DNA of 64,000 bases from CAVTWD01 sp963738325 (GTDB lineage: Bacteria > Actinomycetota > Acidimicrobiia > Acidimicrobiales > Ilumatobacteraceae), in contig CAVTWD010000015.1 in assembly GCA_963738325.1 (NCBI GenBank), positions 1-64,000 of the forward strand. The letters are read 5' to 3'. The position numbers and the translations under genes were made by a program. Positions 28,785-36,864 of the stretch are shown one piece after another. The notes below the pieces were generated by a model. That model was not told the DNA's origin. It worked only from the letters and a program-made list of their open reading frames with translations, and made no database searches. Within the stretch, counting starts at the first letter, position 1. Each line of letters starts with the position of its first letter.

Positions 28785-30565
28785 CAGGCTCCTTGGGCGG
28801 TAAGCGAGACAGGCGCGGCGTCGGGGACCACACGATGGTCGGCGACCGGGCGGAGCGGGTCGCGGTCGCGACGTCGCACGGACACGTCGCCGCCTGAGCC
28901 GAAGCCGAGCCACAGCTCGTCTCCTGGTTGCGCCCCGCAGGCGAGCGCGACATGACGCAAGCGGACCGAGCCCGAACGCCGATCCCTCATCGATGATGGT
29001 CACGGGTCCGTAGCGGCTAGCGAAGGTTCGGCGGTGATCAGCCAGGATCGCTACGACGTCGAGCAAGTCGTCCGCGACGAGAAGACTGCTGCCCCGCAAC
29101 ACACCGGCGTCCACCTGCACCCGTATCCATTGACGCCCTTCGGGGCCAGTACCCGCCGGCACGGTCGCTCGGGGCGATGACGGCGCCGGCGCGCGCTGCC
29201 CCATTCGGCCAGCTCGTAGCGCTCGTCTTCGACCCGCACGAAGCGCCGGTCGCGCTCGAGGACGGCGCGCAGCTCGCCGACTCGCTCCGGGTCCGCGACG
29301 AGTGTCGCGATGTCGTCGGGCGTCAGGCCTCGTCCGGTGGCGAAGAGTGCCCGCTCGGCGAGCGTCGCCAGCCCGCCCGCGACGCGGATGATCATGTCGT
29401 CGACGGCCACCCCGCCACACGCCACCACCCAGGCATCGTGGTGCTCGGTGCGCACGCCTTCGACCGCCAACTCGTCTCGGATCTCCCGGGCCGGGCGCAC
29501 GCCACCGTCCTCCGCGAGCCATTCCGCGGTGCGGGCGACCGTTCCGGCCGGATCGAGGGCGAGCCACCCGTCCCGGCCGGGCACCGGCTGGTACGGGCCG
29601 GCGAGCCAGAGCACCAACCCGCCGATCCGGGTGCGCGCCGAGCCGAAGCCCAGCCGCCGGGCGAGGTCGTCGGCCACCTCGAGGGGCACAACGCTGCCGA
29701 GCCAGCCGCGGATCGCCTCGACCAGTCGACGGCTGTCGTCCGGCGCGGTCGACGCCGCCGCGCGGACCCGCCCCTCGGCGCGCAGGCGGATCTGACGCAC
29801 GCGCTCGGCCGAGAGGCCAACGCGCCTCGCGACCTCCTCGAGCGTGGGCCGCTGCACCAACCGCAGTGTGCGCAGCTCGAAGACCTCGAGGTCCCGGGGG
29901 TCACCCGCCGCAGCGAGGATGCGAGCCCACACCTCGTCGTGGCGCCCAGACTGCACAACGGTCCGGACGAGCCGGCCGGCCGCCTGCCTGACCTGGGCGG
30001 GGTAACCGTCGCCGGTCATCTCAGCGAGAGCGCCGAGCAGCGGCTGGCTCGCGGCGTTCTGCTCGTGGTCTAGGAGAATCGCCAGGTCGACCGCCGCGCC
30101 GGCGGCCGCAGAGCCGTGCTGTGCGGAGGCCAGCCCCACCAGGCTGCGCTCGACAACCATGCCCACGATCGCGGCCGTCGTGCGATCGCCAGCCTGAGGC
30201 CAGGCTCGGACGTCGCCGACCCGGAGCGCGAGCAGCGTCGACCACCGGTTCGCCCGCTGGCCAGCGACGAGGTGGAACAACCTCGCGGGACACTCGTGGG
30301 CGCCGATCTCGTCGTCGGCAAGGAACGAGGCGCCCGGCGCCAGGTCGGCAAGCGGGGTGTCGGCCAGGCGCCCGAGCACGCACTCGTCGTCGGTGGCGAC
30401 AACGATCGCGTCGCGAAGGCGGCGCCGGTGTCGCCGGTCATGGATGTCGCCGAGCGGGGCATGCTCGATCGCCGCTCGCCGCGAGCCGAGCACCAGCGCC
30501 AACCTGGCGCGCCCTGGCGGGCCGAGCGCCTGGCCCCCGGCGAACGCATCAGCAAGTGTGAGCAC
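28784..30565 (-). CDS. Large protein with sigma-region-4-like HTH, first gene of the operon
   Basis: About 595 aa after repair of three CG-unit losses (two near 29165-29200, one near 28967). An N-terminal region of about 230 residues without known motifs leads to LRLVQRPTLEEVARRVGLSA and ERVRQIRLRAEGRVRAA, a clear sigma-70 region 4 type helix-turn-helix. There is no region 2, so it is not a sigma factor proper. The C-terminal part has winged-helix-like repeats (IIRVAGGLATLAERALFATG, ELRAVLERDRRFVRVEDE). It could recognise specific DNA for the helicase/ATPase complex or regulate the operon. GTG 30565 is chosen because AAGGAG lies about 12 bases upstream. Confidence 0.62.
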
Positions 30566-31208
30566 GCTGACGGCACTCTCCTTCTGTCGGGCCACGCCCG
30601 TGACCCCTCCAACTCCGTGAGTCGACGGTAGCGGCTCGTGCCCGGATGGCCGCGGACCCGCCTGCGTCCCAACCTGCACACCGCTCACCCGCCTCAACCG
30701 GCTCTGCGGACTCGCATTTGCCGATCACGGTGCCGACGGTGCCGCGTCGCAGCCTTGCTGGCCGTCGCCGCCGCACACGCCGCATACGGGGCGCTGCGTG
30801 CGCCCGGTTGGTCACCAGCGGTGTGCAGCGGCTCGCAATGCCGGCTGCAGATGACGCCGTCGTCGCGAAATGGCCACGGGCCCCGTCGGCCGTCACCACA
30901 CCCGAGCCGGGACAAGGTCGACGTGGGTGGTTCGACCCCAGGCCACGGCGTCGGCGACAGACGGCGCGGACCTCGCCGGCGGTCGCCGACGTTCTCCCAC
31001 CCGGACCAAGGCTCAGGTCGGTCGGATCGTCGCCGCTGGACCACCAAGCTCGGGAGCCGGTGACATCTTCGCTCGAGCCGTTTCGTGTCGCCGCGAGTCC
31101 TTCGATGCCGGCCTGTGCCGGCGAGTCCTGTGCACCTGGTGTGCACTTAGCGCGAGCGAGGGGTCCGCTTCGGGACGCCTCTATCGGTCTTGACCTGGGC
31201 TGTCCCGG
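30566..31208. other. 640-bp gene-free stretch between the operon and tRNA-Val
   Basis: No ORF here has convincing protein character; all are Arg/Pro-rich shadow frames. The part next to the operon (30566-30640) should hold its promoter, but no clear -35/-10 pair was found. An inverted GGTTCGACC-like segment near 30930 resembles a tRNA T-arm but has no cloverleaf around it. It may be the scar of an integration event. Confidence 0.4.
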
Positions 31209-31281
31209 TGGGCGATACGGGCCTCGATCCCATGACCTCCACGGTGTGAACGTGGCGCTCTTCCAACTGAGCTAATCGCCC
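31209..31281 (-). tRNA. tRNA-Val (anticodon CAC)
   Basis: A 73-nt cloverleaf on the minus strand. The acceptor stem is GGGCGAT pairing with ATCGCCC, with discriminator A; the D-arm has GCTC...GAGC; the anticodon stem CCACG/CGTGG holds loop TTCACAC, giving anticodon CAC; and the T-arm is ATGGG/CCCGT. The T-loop reads ATCGAGG, with A instead of the usual T at position 54. CCA is not encoded. Confidence 0.92.
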
Positions 31282-31344
31282 TCGACAGCCGGTGAACCCT
31301 ATCGGGGGCTGCGACGGAGCCGCCAGCACCGCGCCCAAACCGTT

Positions 31345-31980
31345 CTAACCGAGCCGGACGCACACGGTCGACGACCCGGCCGGATCCTCGAGGCGAGTGA
31401 GCGTCGGTGGGCACGATGCGCCAACGGGTGGCAGCTCCACAACGACGCCATCATGGGTACTGTCGCAGCCGATTTCTTTGACGAACCCGCTGGTGACCTG
31501 AACGCAAGAGCCCGGTTGGAGCACGCCGTCGATGCCCGTGCCTTTGCCTCCATGATTGTTCGCGGCATAGGCGGTGAAGACGAAGATCACGGCGAGGGCG
31601 ACGAGTATCAGCAACCAGGGCAGGGGCAGCAGACCTCGGCGGGCATGGCCCGGCACCGGGACGCCCATGGCCGCCTCGTCATCGGGATCGGCCACGAAGA
31701 GTTCGTCTTCGTCGGACGACTGCCCCGCCTCCGCGCCGGACCGCCGCCTCGCCGCCGTGTCGGCTGACCGGAGCGACGCGTCGTAGATGGCGCGGCGAGC
31801 TGGGTCGCGCAGCACGTACCACGCCGAGTTGAGGACGGCCATCGCGTCGAGATCCACCGAGCCCGTGTCGGGGTGCAAGCGACGGGCCAGCCGTCGATAG
31901 GCGGCGTGGATCTCCGCCTCCGACGCGCCCGCCGTGACGCCGAGGGTCTCATAGTGGCTCCTGATGCCCGTGACGCTAAT
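31345..31980 (-). CDS. Membrane-anchored J-domain (DnaJ-like) protein
   Basis: About 210 aa. The N-terminal J domain reads SHYETLGVTAGASEAEIHAA, then RRLARRLHPDTG with the HPD motif that stimulates Hsp70 ATPase, and LNSAWYVLRDPARRAIYD. An acidic linker (SSDEDELFVADPDDEAAM) leads to one membrane helix (LPLPWLLILVALAVIFVFTA) and an extracytoplasmic tail with Cys pairs (GSCVQV, GCDSTH, ASCPPT, VCVRLG). No ATG, GTG or TTG precedes the J domain in frame after the upstream stop; ATT at 31980, overlapping that stop, is given as a placeholder start. It is probably co-transcribed with the DUF2087 gene. Confidence 0.75.
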   Translation of the reverse strand: MSVTGIRSHYETLGVTAGASEAEIHAAYRRLARRLHPDTGSVDLDAMAVLNSAWYVLRDPARRAIYDASLRSADTAARRRSGAEAGQSSDEDELFVADPDDEAAMGVPVPGHARRGLLPLPWLLILVALAVIFVFTAYAANNHGGKGTGIDGVLQPGSCVQVTSGFVKEIGCDSTHDGVVVELPPVGASCPPTLTRLEDPAGSSTVCVRLG

Positions 31981-32554
31981 CCTGAAGGTCGTCGACCGTG
32001 CCGCCCGCGCGCCAGTATTCGCCGCCAGCCCGATCGAGGAAGCCCTCGTCGACGAGGTAGCGGCGCAGGGCGGCTGTGTCGGCATACCGGCGGCCGAGCA
32101 CCAGGTTGACCATCGCCTCGCTGTAGCGATGCCCCGGCTCGAATTCCTGCGCCAGGAGGTCGAGCACCACGAGCCGCTTCGAACGGGCGGCCGGGATGGC
32201 CGTGAGGCGGCCGTCGACGACGAAGGCCCGGAGCACCTTGGCCACCTCCGGAGGCCGATCGTCCTCGGCTCCCGGGTCGCGGCGCGAAGCGGCGGCCCGA
32301 GCGGCGGACTGGAACGCCGATGCCTGGATGACGAGCGCTCCCTCACCGTTCCGGACCACGAGCCCGGCGTCCACGAGACGGGCGAGGGCCTTACCCGACC
32401 TCGCCCCGTCGAGCCGCGCGTCGAGCGAGATCTGATTCGGTGTCGATGCCCCGAGCACCAACGCGGCGAACACTCGGCGCCGACCTTCGTCGGCCAGCAG
32501 CCCGGCGAGGGCGACAGCGTCGAGGCGCGGCTCGGGAGGCGCCGCGTCGGTCAA
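31976..32554 (-). CDS. DUF2087-domain regulator-like protein
   Basis: 192-aa protein with two parts. The N-terminal wHTH-like region (LAGLLADEGRRRVFAALVLG, LDGARSGKALARLVDAGLVV) has the shape of an ArsR-type winged helix. The C-terminal KRLVVLDLLAQEFEPGHRYS and TAALRRYLVDEGFLDR is the DUF2087 domain. Such proteins are usually annotated as putative transcriptional regulators. The start TTG at 32554 overlaps the preceding dehydrogenase stop (TTGA), which supports this uncommon start codon. Its target is unknown. Confidence 0.78.
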   Translation of the reverse strand: MTDAAPPEPRLDAVALAGLLADEGRRRVFAALVLGASTPNQISLDARLDGARSGKALARLVDAGLVVRNGEGALVIQASAFQSAARAAASRRDPGAEDDRPPEVAKVLRAFVVDGRLTAIPAARSKRLVVLDLLAQEFEPGHRYSEAMVNLVLGRRYADTAALRRYLVDEGFLDRAGGEYWRAGGTVDDLQD

Positions 32555-33477
32555 TAGCCGAGCTCGGGGTCGACCCGCCCGATGAGCTCCTCCCCCTGCC
32601 CGTACCGGCGCACATTGCTGGTGATGCGCTCGGCGAGGAGGGGGGCGGCCATCTCCGGCGTGTTGCCGACGTGCGGCGTGATGATGCAGTTCGGCAACGA
32701 CCAAAGGGGATGGCCGTCGGGGAGGGGTTCGGGATCGGTGACGTCGAGGCCGGCGCCACCGATGGCGCCGTCCTTCAACACCTTCACGAGATCGTCGGTG
32801 ACGATGTGGCGGCCACGGGCCACGTTGACGAGCCACGCGTGCGGCTCCATGAGCGCCAGTTCGCTGGCGCTCATGAGCCCCTCCGTGTCAGGAGTGAGGG
32901 CCAGAGCCAGGATGACGAGGTCGGCTCCGGGGAGCGCGTCGGGCAGCCGGTCGCTCCCGATGACGACGTCGGCGCCTTCCATCTCCTGCACCCGGTTGCG
33001 CACGACCGTCACGTGAGCGCGGAAGGGCTGGAGCAGGCGCAGTAGCGACTCGGCGATGCCGCCCCCGCCGACGATGGTGACCCGGGCACCGAGCAGGTTC
33101 GTGCCCTGCGGTGGCTCCCACCGCTCGGCTCGGGTGTAGATGCCGAGCCCCCGCAAGCCGGCCAACCCCAGCGCGAGGGCGAGCTCGGCGACCGGCTCGG
33201 CGTACACGCCCTTGCCACAGGTCCACAACCGCTCGTCGTCCACGAGGTGGGCGAAGGCCTCGACGCCCGCCCACGGCAGTTGAACCCACCGGACCTTCGG
33301 TGACGCCGCGAGCAGTTGCTCGAGTCCGGACACGTCGTGCGGGCTTCCCCACACCACGGCCTCGGCCTTGTCGACCCCCACGAGCTGCCCACCACCTTGG
33401 GTGACGGCCTCGGCCAGCCAGTCCGGAACCCCCTCGGGCGCCAGGGCGATGAGCGGGGCCTCGGGACTTGGCGGCAT
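32551..33477 (-). CDS. D-isomer-specific 2-hydroxyacid dehydrogenase
   Basis: 308-aa NAD(P)-dependent dehydrogenase with C-terminal Rossmann domain. The dinucleotide motif is VTIVGGGGIAESLLRLL, slightly unusual because GGGGIA replaces GxGxxG. Catalytic residues are seen as NVARGRHI (Arg), VTDPEPLPDGHPL (Glu) and ITPHVGNT (His), matching the R-E-H set of the family. The exact substrate (glyoxylate, hydroxypyruvate or others) is not clear. The stop overlaps the DUF2087 start, so the two are coupled. The divergent aldehyde dehydrogenase gene begins 340 bp away. Confidence 0.88.
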   Translation of the reverse strand: MPPSPEAPLIALAPEGVPDWLAEAVTQGGGQLVGVDKAEAVVWGSPHDVSGLEQLLAASPKVRWVQLPWAGVEAFAHLVDDERLWTCGKGVYAEPVAELALALGLAGLRGLGIYTRAERWEPPQGTNLLGARVTIVGGGGIAESLLRLLQPFRAHVTVVRNRVQEMEGADVVIGSDRLPDALPGADLVILALALTPDTEGLMSASELALMEPHAWLVNVARGRHIVTDDLVKVLKDGAIGGAGLDVTDPEPLPDGHPLWSLPNCIITPHVGNTPEMAAPLLAERITSNVRRYGQGEELIGRVDPELGY

Positions 33478-33817
33478 GCTGCGCCGACGTTAGCGAAATG
33501 ACGGAGCCACGGAGATCCGGATCCGCGCGCCGGGCTAGCAGACCGCGCCCCCTCGAATCAGGCGGCGGCACACGTGCCTGCGAACTTCGCACGGAAAGCT
33601 GCCTGGGTCGGACGGCAGGGGTCGGATGGGAGGGATTCAGCCGATCTGCCGCTGACACGTGACGGGCACCGGGACCTGCCACCCGAACACCCCGATTTGG
33701 CGCAAGGGAATCCACGCCCAACCCGGCTGCGGGCAACGGGATCCCTTGCCTGAAGCGCCGGCGACGGCGAAGATGCGCAGGGCGGTGCCGACAACGGTTC
33801 GAAAGAAGGGAGCGCTG
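33478..33817. other. 340-bp divergent intergenic region
   Basis: Separates the 2-hydroxyacid dehydrogenase from the aldehyde dehydrogenase. No coding sequence is recognised. It holds the long hairpin at 33702-33749 and, next to the start, a ribosome site AAGGGAG. No strong promoter elements were seen. Confidence 0.45.
33702..33749 (+). promoter_or_regulatory. structured 5' leader hairpin of the aldehyde dehydrogenase gene
   Basis: GCAAGGGA at 33702-33709 pairs perfectly with TCCCTTGC at 33742-33749. The stem continues past one bulged A with three more pairs and encloses an inner GCCC/GGGC stem (33716-33719 with 33731-33734). It ends 68 bases before the GTG start. It may be a regulatory RNA element; it does not match a riboswitch class I can name. 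Confidence 0.4.
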
Positions 33818-35248
33818 GTGACCACCACCTACCGGTCCAACTTCATCGGGGGAGCTTGGGTCGACACGGTCGAGGGCCGCCAGGATGCGGTCGTCGCCCC
33901 CGCGACGGGCCAGCCGATCGCCGAGGTGGCCTCGTCCACGGCCGCCGACGTCGACGCCGCCGCGACGGCTGCGGCCGCTGCGTATGACGAGTGGGCCTCC
34001 GCCTCCCCGGCCACGCGCTCGGCGGCTCTGCTCCGCTTCGCGGACGCCCTCGAATCCCACGGTGACGAGCTCATCAAGCTCGAGAGCGAGAATGTCGGCA
34101 AGCCCATCACGTCGGTGCCGCCCGAGCTCGAGTTCCTCGTCGACAACCTGAGGTTCTTCGCCGCGGGTGCCCGGTGCATGACGACGCAAGCCCCCGGCGA
34201 GTACCTGAGCGGCTACACGTCCATCCTGCGTCGCGAGCCCCTCGGCGTCGCCGCGCTCATCGCGCCGTGGAACTACCCGATGATGATGGCGGGCTGGAAG
34301 GTGGGCCCGGCGCTGGCGGCCGGCAACACCGTCATCCTGAAGCCGTCAGAGCTCACGCCGCTCACCGCGCTGAAGATGGCCGAGATCGCCGCGGATGTGT
34401 TCCCGCCCGGGGTGTTCAACGTCGTGACCGGTGACGGCGAGCACTGCGGGGCGGCACTCGTGACCCACCCGCTCGTGCGCATCGTGTCGCTCACCGGTGA
34501 GACCACCACCGGCAAGCTCATCATGAAGGCGGCCGCCGACTCGTTGAAGCGCGTCCACCTCGAGCTCGGCGGCAAGGCCCCTGTCATCGTCTTCGACGAC
34601 GCCGACCTGGAGGCCACCGTGGCCGGCGTGCGCGCCTTCGGCTACTGGAACGCGGGACAGGACTGCACGGCGGCCTGTCGCGTGATGGCCGGCCCCGGCA
34701 TCCACGACGACCTCGTGGCCGGGTTGGCCGATGCCGCCAAGAGCCTCGTCATGGGCGACCCGGCCGACGAGGCCACCGAGCTCGGGCCCGTGGTCTCGGC
34801 CGAGCAGCTCGACCGGGTGGCCGGCTTCGTGAGTCGAGCCGTCGCCGGCGGGGCGACGGCGGTGGCCGGTGGGTCGAAGCCCGAGAGCCCCGGCTTCTAC
34901 TTCGAGCCGACGGTGATCGCGGGGGTCGGCCAGCAGGACGAGATCGTCCAACGGGAGGTGTTCGGCCCGGTTGTCACCGTGCAACGCTTCAGCGACGAGG
35001 CCGAAGCCATCGCCTGGGGCAACGGCGTCGACTACGGCCTCTCGGCCTCGGTGTGGACCAAGGACGTCGGGCGGGCCCTGCGCGTGTCCAACGCACTCCA
35101 GTTCGGCACGGTGTGGGTCAACGACCATGGGCCGCTCGTCTCCGAGATGCCACACGGCGGGTTCAAGCAGTCGGGCGTGGGCAAGGACATGTCCGTCTAC
35201 GCCATCGAGGCGTACACCGAGCTCAAGCACGTGATGATCCGCACCTGA
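33818..35248 (+). CDS. Aldehyde dehydrogenase, aminobutyraldehyde/betaine-aldehyde type
   Basis: 476-aa NAD(P)+-dependent ALDH. Motifs: APWNYPMMMAGWKVGPALAA with the active-site Asn, KPSELTPLTAL, the general base in LELGGKAP, the nucleophile in NAGQDCTAACR, and the C-terminal EMPHGGFKQSG. The EMPHGGFK.SG ending and the GQDCTA context point to gamma-aminobutyraldehyde dehydrogenase (PatD-like) of putrescine breakdown, giving GABA. The GTG start at 33818 is chosen for AAGGGAG about 6 bases upstream; longer in-frame starts lack a site. The stop overlaps the Lrp start by one base, suggesting the regulator acts on this gene. Confidence 0.87.
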   Translation: MTTTYRSNFIGGAWVDTVEGRQDAVVAPATGQPIAEVASSTAADVDAAATAAAAAYDEWASASPATRSAALLRFADALESHGDELIKLESENVGKPITSVPPELEFLVDNLRFFAAGARCMTTQAPGEYLSGYTSILRREPLGVAALIAPWNYPMMMAGWKVGPALAAGNTVILKPSELTPLTALKMAEIAADVFPPGVFNVVTGDGEHCGAALVTHPLVRIVSLTGETTTGKLIMKAAADSLKRVHLELGGKAPVIVFDDADLEATVAGVRAFGYWNAGQDCTAACRVMAGPGIHDDLVAGLADAAKSLVMGDPADEATELGPVVSAEQLDRVAGFVSRAVAGGATAVAGGSKPESPGFYFEPTVIAGVGQQDEIVQREVFGPVVTVQRFSDEAEAIAWGNGVDYGLSASVWTKDVGRALRVSNALQFGTVWVNDHGPLVSEMPHGGFKQSGVGKDMSVYAIEAYTELKHVMIRT

Positions 35249-35716
35249 TGGCCGTGACCAAACGGGCCGCGCCGGTTCTCGACGACACGGATCGGGCCAT
35301 CATCGAACAGCTCCAGGGCGACGGCCGGCTCCCCTACACGCGCCTCGGCCACGCGGTGGGCCTCTCGGAAGCGGCCGTGCGCCAACGCGTGCAGCGCCTC
35401 ATCGACGGGGGCGTGATGCAGGTGGTGGCCGTCACCGATCCCCTCTCGCTCGGCCTGCGACGCATGGCGATGATCGGCCTTCGCACCGAAGGCGACGTCG
35501 TCCGCGCTGGCGGACAAGGTCAGCGCGCTGGATGACGTCGACTACGTCGTCGTGACGGCAGGCTCCTTCGACATCCTCGTGGAGGTCGTCGTCGAGGACG
35601 ACGCCGCGCTGCTCGAGCTGGTGGGACGGCTGCGCTCGGTCCCCGGGGTGCGCTCGACCGAGACGTTCATCTACCTCCGCCTCGTCAAGCAGACTTATGC
35701 ATGGGGGGCTCACTGA
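35248..35716 (+). CDS. Lrp/AsnC-family transcriptional regulator, one frame break
   Basis: 156-aa regulator after restoring one CG unit near 35500. The N-terminal HTH (DDTDRAIIEQLQGDGRLPYT, GLSEAAVRQRVQRLI) and the C-terminal RAM effector domain (VDYVVVTAGSFDILVEVVV, then SVPGVRSTETFIYLRLV) are complete. The ATG at 35248 overlaps the ALDH stop (TGATG). The following gene is alanine dehydrogenase, a classic Lrp target, so this protein probably senses an amino acid and controls both neighbours. Confidence 0.88.
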
Positions 35717-35733
35717 TGCATGAAGGGGGATCC

Positions 35734-36864
35734 GTGTTGACCGTCGGCGTGCCCGCGGAGATCAAGACGGCCGAGGGTCGTGTCGCCCTCACCCCCGACG
35801 GAGTGCGCGAGCTCGACCGCCACGGTGTTCCCGTGTTCGTGCAAGCCGGCGCGGGGGCCGGCGCGTCGATCACAGATACCGAGTTCGCGGCCGCCGGCGC
35901 CACCATCGTTCCCACCGCGGCCGACGCCTGGAGCCAAGAGCTCGTCGTCAAGGTCAAGGAACCGCAGGCGAGCGAGTTCGGTTACCTGCGTGACGACCTC
36001 AACCTGTTCACCTACCTCCATCTGGCCGCATACCCGGAGGTGGCCAAGGCTCTGCTGTCGGCGCGCACGACGGGGATCGCCTACGAGACGGTGCAGCTCG
36101 ACTCGGGCGCGCTGCCCCTCCTCGCTCCGATGTCGGAGGTCGCAGGGCGCCTGGCGCCGCAAGCCGGCGCCTATTTCCTCGAGGCCCACAAGGGGGGGCG
36201 GGGCGTGCTGCTCGGGGGCGCTCCTGGCGTGCGCCCGGCTCGGGTGGTCGTGCTCGGTGCCGGCAACGTCGGATGGAACGCGGCCTGGATCGCGGCAGGG
36301 ATGGAAGCCGAGGTCCTCCTCCTCGACAAGAACCTCGACCGCTTGCGCTGGGTCGACCAGATCCATCGCGGTCGGATCATGACGCTGGCCTCCAACCAGG
36401 GAGCGGTCGAGCGGGCCGTGGCCGAGGCCGATCTCGTCATCGGAGCCGTGCTGGTGGCCGGGAGCCGCGCTCCGGTCGTGGTGAGCGAACCGATGGTCGG
36501 CGCGATGAAGGCGGGCGCGGTGATCGTCGACGTCGCCGTCGACCAGGGTGGTTGCATCGAGACCACGCGCGAGACCACGCACAAGGATCCGGTCTACGAG
36601 CGCCACGGGGTGCTGCACTACGCGGTGGGCAACATGCCGGGCGCAGTTCCCCACACCTCCACCTACGCGCTCACGAACGCGACGCTGCCCTACATCCTCT
36701 CGGTCGCGCTGCGCGGTCCGGCCGGGGCGGCCGCGGAGGACCCCGCGCTCGGCCATGGGTTCAACACGGTGGGAGGCGCGGTCACGAACGCGCCTGTGGC
36801 CGACTTCCTCGGGCTGCCCTACGTCGAGCCGGAGGCCGCGCTCAGCGACGTTCGCACCACCTGA
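35734..36864 (+). CDS. ald: Alanine dehydrogenase
   Basis: 376-aa NAD+-dependent L-alanine dehydrogenase, interconverting alanine with pyruvate and ammonia. Active-site residues are visible: GVPAEIKTAEGRVALTP (Arg), LVVKVKEPQ (Lys), LFTYLHLAA (His) and VIVDVAVDQGGCIE (Asp). The Rossmann motif is VVVLGAGNVGWNAAWIA. GTG 35734 is preferred because AAGGGGG lies 5 bases before it; in-frame ATGs at 35701 and 35716 overlap the Lrp stop. The 3' end overlaps the convergent MptB gene by 46 bp, so antisense effects between the two are possible. Confidence 0.93.
   Translation: MLTVGVPAEIKTAEGRVALTPDGVRELDRHGVPVFVQAGAGAGASITDTEFAAAGATIVPTAADAWSQELVVKVKEPQASEFGYLRDDLNLFTYLHLAAYPEVAKALLSARTTGIAYETVQLDSGALPLLAPMSEVAGRLAPQAGAYFLEAHKGGRGVLLGGAPGVRPARVVVLGAGNVGWNAAWIAAGMEAEVLLLDKNLDRLRWVDQIHRGRIMTLASNQGAVERAVAEADLVIGAVLVAGSRAPVVVSEPMVGAMKAGAVIVDVAVDQGGCIETTRETTHKDPVYERHGVLHYAVGNMPGAVPHTSTYALTNATLPYILSVALRGPAGAAAEDPALGHGFNTVGGAVTNAPVADFLGLPYVEPEAALSDVRTT

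Noticed and set aside
24063..30565. Complete BREX or standard restriction-modification system
   Set aside because: No PglZ, PglX/methylase, endonuclease or Lon-like protease is encoded; only ATPase-, helicase- and HTH-type components are present.
30920..30960. Possible second tRNA (GGTTCGACCCC T-arm-like segment)
   Set aside because: No matching acceptor, D or anticodon stems could be folded around it.
33559..33760. Known riboswitch (SAM, TPP, glycine, ZTP, fluoride) before the aldehyde dehydrogenase
   Set aside because: None of the consensus core sequences of these classes could be matched; listed only as an unclassified structured leader.
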